64,000 bases of DNA from Actinokineospora xionganensis (GTDB lineage Bacteria; Actinomycetota; Actinomycetes; Mycobacteriales; Pseudonocardiaceae), in assembly GCF_014323725.1 (NCBI RefSeq), contig NZ_JABVED010000012.1, positions 62,001 to 126,000 on the forward strand. Reading direction: 5' to 3'. The notes under the pieces are model-generated. The model did not search any database, was not told where the DNA came from, and was given only the letters and a program-made list of their open reading frames with translations. Each line of letters opens with the position of its first letter. Positions within the stretch are counted from its first letter, which is position 1. Positions 54,360 to 61,466 of this stretch are shown here, piece after piece. The position numbers and the translations under genes were made by a program.

Positions 54360-55109
54360 ATGCGGAAATCCACGGACGGGACCTGGCTGGTCGACCGGCC
54401 CGCTGATGCGGCGGTCGCGCTCGACGCGCTGAGCGTCGCGGGGCCGAGCGGGCTGGTCGGCCGGATGCCACGGTTTTCCGACGGCGCCCGCCACGCGCGG
54501 GGGCGCGCCCAGGTCGAAGCCGTGCTGCCTGAGGTGTCGGGTCTGAGATCGGCCGCCGCGGCACGGACAGGGACCCCGCGTGGGGAGTTCGATCTCATGC
54601 CGATCGCCCTCGACGTGCCGGTCGCGGTGCTGGCCGCCGCGCTGGGCGTCGAAGAGGTCGCCGCGGCCGTGCGGCTGACCCGCGAACTGTGCGAGTCGCG
54701 GTCCGACGAGGCGTACCTCCCGTTGGCGGCGCTGCTCCCCGACCCGGCCGCTGTCAGCGTGCTGTTTCAAGCCCACGACGCGACAGCGGCGCTCATCGCC
54801 GCGGCGGTGCTGGAGGGCGGCGTCGAGCAGGCCGTGCGCAGCGCGCCCGTGCACCGCACGCAGCGCCGTACGGTCGCGAACACGGCTATCGGCGGTGTAG
54901 TCCTGCCCCCCGGTAGCGCGCTGTGGGTGTCGCTCGCGGAGACCGGCACGTTCGGTGCGGGCCGCCACGCCTGCCCTGGTTCCGCGTTGGCCACCACACT
55001 GGCTCAGGGAGTGCTGGACGCGCTCGGCGAGGTCGGCGTCGTGGATGTCGAATACGAACCTCGGCCGAACCTGCGCCTGCCCGCCCGACTGATCGTGAGG
55101 ACCCGATGA
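54360..55109 (+). CDS. Short cytochrome P450-like protein (249 aa)
   Basis: The C-terminal part has a clear P450 haem loop, FGAGRHACPGSALA, with the ligand at Cys205. An I-helix-like FQAHDATAALI (136-146) and the beta strand TAIGGVVLPPGSALWVSLA also match P450s. The protein is about 150 residues shorter than normal, and the K-helix ExxR is missing: VEQAVRSAPVHRTQ occupies that place. It is intact, has no frameshift, and overlaps the next gene by 4 bp (ATGA). It may bind haem without monooxygenase chemistry. Confidence 0.7.
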   Translation: MRKSTDGTWLVDRPADAAVALDALSVAGPSGLVGRMPRFSDGARHARGRAQVEAVLPEVSGLRSAAAARTGTPRGEFDLMPIALDVPVAVLAAALGVEEVAAAVRLTRELCESRSDEAYLPLAALLPDPAAVSVLFQAHDATAALIAAAVLEGGVEQAVRSAPVHRTQRRTVANTAIGGVVLPPGSALWVSLAETGTFGAGRHACPGSALATTLAQGVLDALGEVGVVDVEYEPRPNLRLPARLIVRTR

Positions 55110-55846
55110 CCTTCGCCGACCTGCACCGCGGCCCTCGGCCGCTCATCCTCCCGAACGCCTGGGATGTCGCCTCCGGGCTGCTGCTGGCCGACGCGGGCTT
55201 CGCCGCGATCGGCACGACGAGCCTCGGAGTGACCGCGGCGGCGGGCCTGCCGGACGGCACGAACACCAGCCCCGACCTGACGATGGGGTTGGCCCGGGCC
55301 CTGGTCGGCAGGTTGACCGTCCCGCTGACCGTCGACCTCGAAGGCGGCTACTCCGAGGACCCGGACGCGGTCGCGGCACTGGCGGCGGAGCTGGCCGACC
55401 TCGGCGTGGCCGGGATCAACCTCGAAGACGGCACGCGACCCGTGGAAGTGCACGCCTCGATCGTCCGCGCGGTCGCGGACGCCGCACCGGACCTGTTCAT
55501 CAACGCGCGGACCGACACATACTGGCTTGACATCGGGCGGCGGGACGAGACGATCCCCCGCTTGCTCGCGTACCGGGACGCGGGCGCCTCCGGCGTGTTC
55601 GTGCCCGGCCTGTCCGATTCGGGCGAGATCGCGACGGTGGCCGAGCGGGTCGGGCTTCCGCTGAACGTCCTGTGGCAGCCCGGCCTGGAGACAACACCGG
55701 GTGTCGCGCGAATCAGCACCGGGTCGGCGCTCTACCGGCACGCCTTGGCCGCGGCGCTGGCGGTCGCCGACTGCGCTCGGACGGGCGAGACTCCGGCGAC
55801 GACAGCCGTGGGCTATCCACAGCTCCAGGACAGGCTGGGGAGCTGA
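55106..55846 (+). CDS. Isocitrate lyase/phosphoenolpyruvate mutase family protein
   Basis: A 246-residue TIM-barrel protein. LILPNAWDVASGLLLADAGF, TVDLEGGYSEDP (metal-binding Asp region), GINLEDGT and INARTDTYW are the family signatures. It lacks the KKCGH lyase loop of isocitrate lyase, so it is closer to PEP mutase or oxaloacetate/carboxyPEP hydrolases. It is translationally coupled to the short P450-like gene. Confidence 0.88.
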   Translation: MTFADLHRGPRPLILPNAWDVASGLLLADAGFAAIGTTSLGVTAAAGLPDGTNTSPDLTMGLARALVGRLTVPLTVDLEGGYSEDPDAVAALAAELADLGVAGINLEDGTRPVEVHASIVRAVADAAPDLFINARTDTYWLDIGRRDETIPRLLAYRDAGASGVFVPGLSDSGEIATVAERVGLPLNVLWQPGLETTPGVARISTGSALYRHALAAALAVADCARTGETPATTAVGYPQLQDRLGS

Positions 55847-55865
55847 GTTCGGTTCTGTCGGCCGA

Positions 55866-57974
55866 ATGGGGTATGCAGGGGACGTGGACGAGCAGGCATT
55901 GCGCGCATCAGCCGAGGAGCGGCTCCGGGCCCTCGCGGGTCCGGACGCCCGACTGCGGGAGGACCAGTGGACCGCGATCCGCGGTCTGGTCGCCGACCGC
56001 GGGCGCGCGCTGGTGGTGCAGCGGACCGGGTGGGGCAAGTCAGCGGTGTACTTCGTGGCGACCGCGCTGCTGCGTGAGCTGGGCGAGGGGCCGACGGTGA
56101 TCGTGTCGCCGCTGCTCGCCCTCATGCGCAACCAGGTCGACGCGGCCGCGCGCGCCGGGGTGCACGCCGCGACGATCAACTCGGCCAACATGCAGGACTG
56201 GGAGACGGTGCACGAGGCCGTCGCCGATGGCAGTGTCGACGTGCTGCTGGTGAGCCCGGAGCGGCTCAACAACCCGGACTTCCGCGACGCCGTGCTGCCG
56301 AAGCTGACCGCGTCGGCGGGGCTGCTGGTCGTCGACGAAGCCCACTGCATCTCCGACTGGGGGCACGACTTCCGGCCCGACTACCGCAGGCTGCGGACGC
56401 TTATCGCCGAGCTGCCACAGGGCGTGCCGGTGCTCGCGACGACCGCCACGGCGAACAACCGAGTGGTCCAGGACGTCGCGCAACAACTCGGGTTGACCGA
56501 CGACTCCATGGTCCTGCGCGGCGCGCTCGACCGGGAAAGCCTGCGGCTGGGCGTGCTGCGGCTGCCGACCGCGCAGGCCCGGTTGGCGTGGCTGGCGGAG
56601 AACCTGGAGCGGTTCACCGGGTCCGGCATCATCTACACGCTCACCGTGGCCGCGGCCGACGAACTGGCGTCGTTCCTGCGCGACCGCGGATTCGAGGTGG
56701 CGGCGTACACGGGCCGCACGGACACCGCCGAACGGCAGCAGGCCGAGGAAGACCTGCTCGCCAACCGGGTGAAGGCGCTGGTGGCGACGTCGGCGCTGGG
56801 CATGGGGTTCGACAAGCCGGACCTGGGTTTCGTCGTGCACGTGGGCGCGCCGCAGTCGCCCATCTCGTACTACCAGCAGATCGGCCGCGCGGGCCGTGGT
56901 GTGAAGCGCGCGGACGTGGTGCTCCTGCCCGGGCGCGAGGACAAGGACATCTGGTCCTATTTCGCGTCGCTCGCGTTCCCCCCGGAGCGAGTAGTGCGGG
57001 AGGTGCTGGCCGCGTTGGACGACGCGGGCAAGGCGCTGTCCACACAGGCGCTCGAACCGAGGGTCGACCTGGCCAGGGGCAGGCTGGAAATGGTCCTGAA
57101 GGTGCTTGATGTCGATGGCGCGGTCCGGCGGGTGCGCGGCGGTTGGGAGTCGACCGGGCAGCCATGGGAGTACGACGAGGAGCGCTACTCGCGGATCGCG
57201 ACCGCGCGGGAGTCCGAGCAGCGCGCGATCTTGGACTACCAGGACACCGACGGCTGCCGGATGGAGTTCCTCCTGCGCGAGCTGGACGACCCGCACGCGG
57301 CGCCGTGCGGCCGGTGTGACAACTGCACGGGTGAGCGCTGGAGCGACGAGGTCTCAGGCGCCAATGTCGACGCCGCGCGGGAACGGCTGCGCAGGCCGGG
57401 TGTGGAGATCACCCCGAAGAAGCAGTGGCCGACAGGCATGGCGACGCTGGGCGTATCGCTGTCGGGGAACATCAAGGCGGGTCACAAAGCGGCAGCCGGA
57501 CGCGCGCTCGGCAGGCTCACCGACATCGGCTGGGGCAATCGTTTGCGGGATGTCTTCGCGGGCGTGGACGGCCCGATCCCCGACGACGTGTTCGACGCGT
57601 GTGTGAAGGTGTTGTCGGCGTGGGACTGGGAGCAGCGGCCGGTGGGCGTGGTGACCATCGCGTCCGGCAGCAGGCCGCAGCTGATCTCAAGTTTCGGCGC
57701 TCGGATCGCGACCATCGGGCGGCTGCCGCTGCTCGGTGAGGTGCGCACCGGCGGTCCGAGCGCGCGGGCGAACAGCGCGCACAGATTGGCGCATTTGTGG
57801 GGCTCGGTTCGCGTGCCAGAGGATCTGGCGGCGGCAGTGTCCGAAGTGGACGGACCAGTGCTGGTGGTGGACGACAAGATCGACTCCGGCTGGACCATGA
57901 CCGTGGCCGCCGCGGCCCTCCGCGACGCCGGCGCGGACGGCGTACTCCCCTTCACCCTCGCCACAACAACCTGA
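55866..57974 (+). CDS. recQ: RecQ-family DNA helicase fused to a phosphoribosyltransferase-like domain
   Basis: About 702 residues. The helicase part has RTGWGKSAVYF (Walker A), DEAHCISDWGHDFRPDYRRL (Walker B and RecQ aromatic loop), QIGRAGRG, and the zinc cluster CGRCDNC. The last ~200 residues contain the PRPP-binding type motif VLVVDDKIDSGWTMT, typical of type I phosphoribosyltransferases. ATG 55866 is listed; GTG 55884 after AGGGG is an alternative start. The enzyme probably acts in DNA repair; the PRTase-like domain's role is unknown. Confidence 0.9.
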   Translation: MGYAGDVDEQALRASAEERLRALAGPDARLREDQWTAIRGLVADRGRALVVQRTGWGKSAVYFVATALLRELGEGPTVIVSPLLALMRNQVDAAARAGVHAATINSANMQDWETVHEAVADGSVDVLLVSPERLNNPDFRDAVLPKLTASAGLLVVDEAHCISDWGHDFRPDYRRLRTLIAELPQGVPVLATTATANNRVVQDVAQQLGLTDDSMVLRGALDRESLRLGVLRLPTAQARLAWLAENLERFTGSGIIYTLTVAAADELASFLRDRGFEVAAYTGRTDTAERQQAEEDLLANRVKALVATSALGMGFDKPDLGFVVHVGAPQSPISYYQQIGRAGRGVKRADVVLLPGREDKDIWSYFASLAFPPERVVREVLAALDDAGKALSTQALEPRVDLARGRLEMVLKVLDVDGAVRRVRGGWESTGQPWEYDEERYSRIATARESEQRAILDYQDTDGCRMEFLLRELDDPHAAPCGRCDNCTGERWSDEVSGANVDAARERLRRPGVEITPKKQWPTGMATLGVSLSGNIKAGHKAAAGRALGRLTDIGWGNRLRDVFAGVDGPIPDDVFDACVKVLSAWDWEQRPVGVVTIASGSRPQLISSFGARIATIGRLPLLGEVRTGGPSARANSAHRLAHLWGSVRVPEDLAAAVSEVDGPVLVVDDKIDSGWTMTVAAAALRDAGADGVLPFTLATTT

Positions 57975-57980
57975 ATCAGT

Positions 57981-58011
57981 CCGCCCCCTCGGAATGCGAG
58001 GGCTGGGGCGG
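57981..58011. terminator. Bidirectional terminator between recQ and proB
   Basis: CCGCCCC (57981-57987) and GGGGCGG (58005-58011) flank an inner CCTCG/CGAGG pairing (57987-57991 with 57997-58001). It lies 6 bp after the recQ stop and about 36 bp after the convergent proB stop. Confidence 0.65.
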
Positions 58012-58046
58012 CGGCCGGAAGCGTGGCCGGCTTCGCGGGCGGGCCA

Positions 58047-59168
58047 CTAGTGCCTTAAGGGGACCAGGTCGTCGGCGTGGACTACCTCGCGGCGTTGGTC
58101 GTTGGGGAGGTGGTGCGTGGACATCCCGATCAGAGCGGGTAGTTCCGTCGAGTCGAAGTTCACCACACCACGCGCGACGACCTTGCCCGCCGAGTCGGCG
58201 AGTTCCACGACGTCACCCGGACCGAAATCGCCGGACGCCGAAGTGATGCCCGCAGCCAGCAGCGATCGCCTGCGCACGACGACAGCGGCGACGGCGCCGT
58301 CGTCGAGCACCAACCTGCCCGCGGACTCGGCGGCGTAGGCCAGCCAGAAGCGGCGGGCGGTGAGCCTGCGCCCCCCGGAGGCGAACGCTGTGCCGACGCT
58401 CGCCGAGCTCATCGCTTCGGGCGCTTGTGCCGAGGAGGCCAACAGCACGGGAATGCCTGCCGCCGCGGCGAGGCGGGCGGCGGCGAGTTTCGACGCCATA
58501 CCACCGGTTCCGAGGCCGGACGCGCCGGTCGCACCCGCCACCACACCGTCCACATCGGACGCGTCGACCACCTCATCGATGCGACGTGCGGCACCCCGCC
58601 GGGGGTCGCCGTCGTACAAAGCATCCACATCGGACAGCAGCACCAGCGCGTCAGCGCCGATCAGGTGGGCCACCAGGGCCGCCAGGCGGTCGTTGTCGCC
58701 GAAGCGGATTTCCTCGGTCGCCACGGTGTCGTTCTCGTTCACCACGGGGACGATCCCCAACGCCAGCAGGCGGGACAGGGTCCGCTGGGCATTGCGGTAG
58801 TGGGAACGCCGGACGACGTCGTCAGCGGTGAGGAGGACTTGGCCGACGGTCAGCGAGTAGCGCGCGAAAGAGGCCACGTAGGCGTGCCCGAGCACCAGTT
58901 GCCCGACGCTCGCGGCGGCCTGCTGGGTCGCCAGGTCACGCGGGCGCCGCGGGATGCCCATCGGGGCGAGACCCGCGGCGATGGCACCCGAGGACACCAG
59001 GACGACCTGGCTGCCCGCCGCCCGCCGGGCGGCGACAGCGTCGACCAGGGCGTCGAGCCGGGCCGGGTCCAGGCCGCCCTCGGCCGTCGTCAGCGACGAC
59101 GAGCCGACCTTCACCACGATGAGCCGCGCCGAGGTCACCGCCTCGCGGGTGGCCGAGCGCAGGGTCAC
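58047..59168 (-). CDS. proB: Glutamate 5-kinase
   Basis: First enzyme of proline synthesis, 373 residues. The kinase domain has [41 protein letters not shown] and [14 protein letters not shown]-terminal PUA domain ([15 protein letters not shown]) follows. GTG 59168 overlaps the obg stop by 4 bp. It is the last gene of the rplU-rpmA-obg-proB run. Confidence 0.96.
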   Translation of the reverse strand: MTLRSATREAVTSARLIVVKVGSSSLTTAEGGLDPARLDALVDAVAARRAAGSQVVLVSSGAIAAGLAPMGIPRRPRDLATQQAAASVGQLVLGHAYVASFARYSLTVGQVLLTADDVVRRSHYRNAQRTLSRLLALGIVPVVNENDTVATEEIRFGDNDRLAALVAHLIGADALVLLSDVDALYDGDPRRGAARRIDEVVDASDVDGVVAGATGASGLGTGGMASKLAAARLAAAAGIPVLLASSAQAPEAMSSASVGTAFASGGRRLTARRFWLAYAAESAGRLVLDDGAVAAVVVRRRSLLAAGITSASGDFGPGDVVELADSAGKVVARGVVNFDSTELPALIGMSTHHLPNDQRREVVHADDLVPLRH

Positions 59169-60607
59169 TCGTCGTCGTCCTCGTCCTTGCGGGCGCGGCG
59201 GGCCTGCTTGGCGACCTTGCGCTCCGCCGCGCCGATGCGCTCCGGCTGGTCGAGACGGGGGTCGCTACCGCGTCCGTGCATCATCATCGCGACGCCCGCC
59301 GGGGTCGACGGCTCCCAGTCGAAGGTGTGCGTGCCGATGGTGACCGGGCAGCCGGGGCGGGCACCGGCCTTGGCCAGCGCCTCCTCGACACCCAGTCGGG
59401 CCAGACGGTCGCCGAGGTACCCGACGGCCTCGGTGTTGGTGAAGTCGGTCTGGCGCACCCACCGCTGCGGGCGCTCGCCGTGGACGATGAAGCCGCCCTC
59501 TTCGTCCGGGTCCGGCTCGATACGGAAACCGGCGTCGTCGACCGCGGTGGGCCGCAGGACCGTCCGGGTGGCCTCGGGCGTGGGCTTGCTCGCCCGGTCC
59601 TCTTCGATGATCTTCGCCAGCGCGAAGCTCAGCTCACGCAGCCCTTCGCGGGTGGCGGTCGAGACCTCGAACACGGGCAGCCCACGGGCTTCGATCTCGG
59701 GCCGGACCAGCTCGGCCAGCTCGCGCGCCTCGGGCACGTCGATCTTGTTGAGCACCACGATCCGCGGCCGGTCGGCGAGGTCGCCGCCCAGCGACGGGGT
59801 GTAGAGCGACAGCTCCTGCTCGAGGGCGTCGATGTCGGAGATCGGGTCGCGGTCGGCTTCGAACGTGGCGCAGTCGACGACGTGGACCAGCACCGAGCAG
59901 CGCTCGATGTGGCGCAGGAAGTCCAGGCCGAGGCCCTTGCCCTGGCTCGCCCCCGGGATCAGGCCCGGGACGTCGGCGATCGTGTAGACCGACTCCCCCG
60001 CCGTGACCACGCCGAGGTTCGGGACCAGGGTGGTGAACGGGTAGTCGGCGATCTTCGGCTTGGCCGAGGACATCACCGCGATGAGCGACGACTTGCCCGC
60101 GGACGGGAAGCCGAGCAGGCCCGCGTCGGCGACCGAGCGCAGCTCCAGGACCAGGTCACGGGTCTCCCCCGGCTCGCCAAGCAGGGCGAACCCGGGCGCG
60201 CGGCGGGCCCTGGAGGCCAGCGCCGCGTTGCCGAGACCACCCCGGCCGCCTTGCGCGGCGACGAAGCGGGTGCCGTGACCGACCAGGTCGACGACGATCT
60301 CGCCTTCCGGCGTGAGCACGACGGTGCCGTCGGGCACCTTCCACTCCACGGTCTCACCGGTGGCGCCGTCGCGGTTGGCGCCGCCGCCCTGCTTGCCGCT
60401 GCCCGCGTCGGCGTGCGGGCGGAAGTGGAAGTCGAGCAGGGTGTGGACGTTGCTGTCCACGACGAGGACGACGTCACCGCCGTTGCCGCCGTTGCCGCCG
60501 TCCGGTCCGCCGAGAGGCTTGAACTTCTCCCGGTGCACCGACGAACAGCCGTTGCCGCCGCTGCCCGCGGCAACATGGATGACCACTCGGTCGACGAATC
60601 GGGACAC
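59165..60607 (-). CDS. obg: GTPase Obg/CgtA
   Basis: A 480-residue ribosome-associated GTPase of 50S assembly and stress. An N-terminal Gly-rich Obg fold ([21 protein letters not shown] in parts) is followed by the G domain, [25 protein letters not shown], and a C-terminal OCT domain ([18 protein letters not shown] onward). A basic/acidic tail ends DEDDDE. It starts at GTG 60607 with GAGAGG upstream. Confidence 0.96.
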   Translation of the reverse strand: MSRFVDRVVIHVAAGSGGNGCSSVHREKFKPLGGPDGGNGGNGGDVVLVVDSNVHTLLDFHFRPHADAGSGKQGGGANRDGATGETVEWKVPDGTVVLTPEGEIVVDLVGHGTRFVAAQGGRGGLGNAALASRARRAPGFALLGEPGETRDLVLELRSVADAGLLGFPSAGKSSLIAVMSSAKPKIADYPFTTLVPNLGVVTAGESVYTIADVPGLIPGASQGKGLGLDFLRHIERCSVLVHVVDCATFEADRDPISDIDALEQELSLYTPSLGGDLADRPRIVVLNKIDVPEARELAELVRPEIEARGLPVFEVSTATREGLRELSFALAKIIEEDRASKPTPEATRTVLRPTAVDDAGFRIEPDPDEEGGFIVHGERPQRWVRQTDFTNTEAVGYLGDRLARLGVEEALAKAGARPGCPVTIGTHTFDWEPSTPAGVAMMMHGRGSDPRLDQPERIGAAERKVAKQARRARKDEDDDE

Positions 60608-60635
60608 TGGAATTTCCTCTCGAGAACGAACAAAA

Positions 60636-60676
60636 GACGAGGGGTGAGCCGGATGCGATCCAGCCCACCCCTCGTC
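60636..60676 (-). terminator. Intrinsic terminator between rpmA and obg
   Basis: On the minus strand GACGAGGGGTG (60676-60666) pairs with CACCCCTCGTC (60646-60636). An inner GGAT/ATCC pair extends it, and TTTTGTTCG follows. This is one of the few hairpins here with a T tract. It would reduce obg expression relative to the ribosomal genes. Confidence 0.8.
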
Positions 60677-60698
60677 GGAGTCTTGCTATCGAACCGGC

Positions 60699-60962
60699 TT
60701 ACGCAGCCGCTTCGACGGGGACGATGTTGACGGTCTTGCGACCGCGCTTCTCGCCGAACTGGACCGCGCCCGCGGCCAGGGCGAACAGCGTGTCGTCCTT
60801 ACCGCGGCCGACGTTCACACCGGGGTGGAACTTGGTGCCGCGCTGACGGAGCAGGATTTCGCCGGACTTGACGACCTGGCCGCCGTAGCGCTTCACGCCG
60901 AGGTACTGGGCGTTGGAGTCACGCCCGTTACGCGAGCTGGATGCACCCTTTTTGTGTGCCAT
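60699..60962 (-). CDS. rpmA: 50S ribosomal protein L27
   Basis: An 87-residue protein, [19 protein letters not shown] at the N-terminus and [20 protein letters not shown] in the core. It begins with the MAHKKG form that needs no cleavage by a Prp protease. It follows rplU with 14 bp between. Confidence 0.98.
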   Translation of the reverse strand: MAHKKGASSSRNGRDSNAQYLGVKRYGGQVVKSGEILLRQRGTKFHPGVNVGRGKDDTLFALAAGAVQFGEKRGRKTVNIVPVEAAA

Positions 60963-60976
60963 GGCTGCTCAGGTCC

Positions 60977-61288
60977 TCACTTAACCGTGATGCCGGTGAC
61001 CTCGACGCGGGTCAACTTCTGACGGTGACCCTGACGCTTGTGGTAGCCGGTCTTGTTCTTGAACTTGTGGATACGAATCTTGGGGCCCTTGGTCTGCTCG
61101 ACGACCTTGCCGGTCACCGAAACCTTCGCCAGGGCGTCCGCGTCGGTGGTGACGTCGGTGCCGTCGACAACGAGCACCGCGGCGAGGCTCAGCTCGGTGC
61201 CGGGCGTGCCGACAAGCTTCTCGACCTCGACGACGTCGCCGACAGCCACCTTGTACTGCTTGCCGCCGGTCTTGACGATCGCGTACAT
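60977..61288 (-). CDS. rplU: 50S ribosomal protein L21
   Basis: A 103-residue protein starting [18 protein letters not shown] and ending [17 protein letters not shown], with the conserved [14 protein letters not shown] block. It is the first gene of rplU-rpmA-obg-proB. About 80 bp of leader precede it, with no motif I can assign. Confidence 0.98.
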   Translation of the reverse strand: MYAIVKTGGKQYKVAVGDVVEVEKLVGTPGTELSLAAVLVVDGTDVTTDADALAKVSVTGKVVEQTKGPKIRIHKFKNKTGYHKRQGHRQKLTRVEVTGITVK

Positions 61289-61368
61289 CGGGAAGGCTCC
61301 TGCTTACTAGACAATGGGGGTCATGGGTGCCCTGGCTCCGGAAGAACCACACCGAGCTGGGCTTCGCA

Positions 61369-61400
61369 TGACACGGCCCACCGAACGGCGGGCCGTGTCA
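61369..61400 (-). terminator. Hairpin terminator after rne, ahead of rplU
   Basis: TGACACGGCCC (61369-61379) pairs perfectly with GGGCCGTGTCA (61390-61400) across a 10-nt loop. It lies 67 bp after the rne stop and 80 bp before the rplU start. It separates the ribonuclease gene from the ribosomal protein operon. Confidence 0.75.
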
Positions 61401-61466
61401 CAGGTTACGTGCCTGCGGGAATCGAGGTCAAACCGGGGTGGCCAATGGTGATGGTGATGCTCGCCA

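Noticed and set aside
61289-61368. Possible L21-type leader ahead of rplU
   Set aside because: I could not find the paired elements of known L21 leaders; the sequence is recorded only as spacer.
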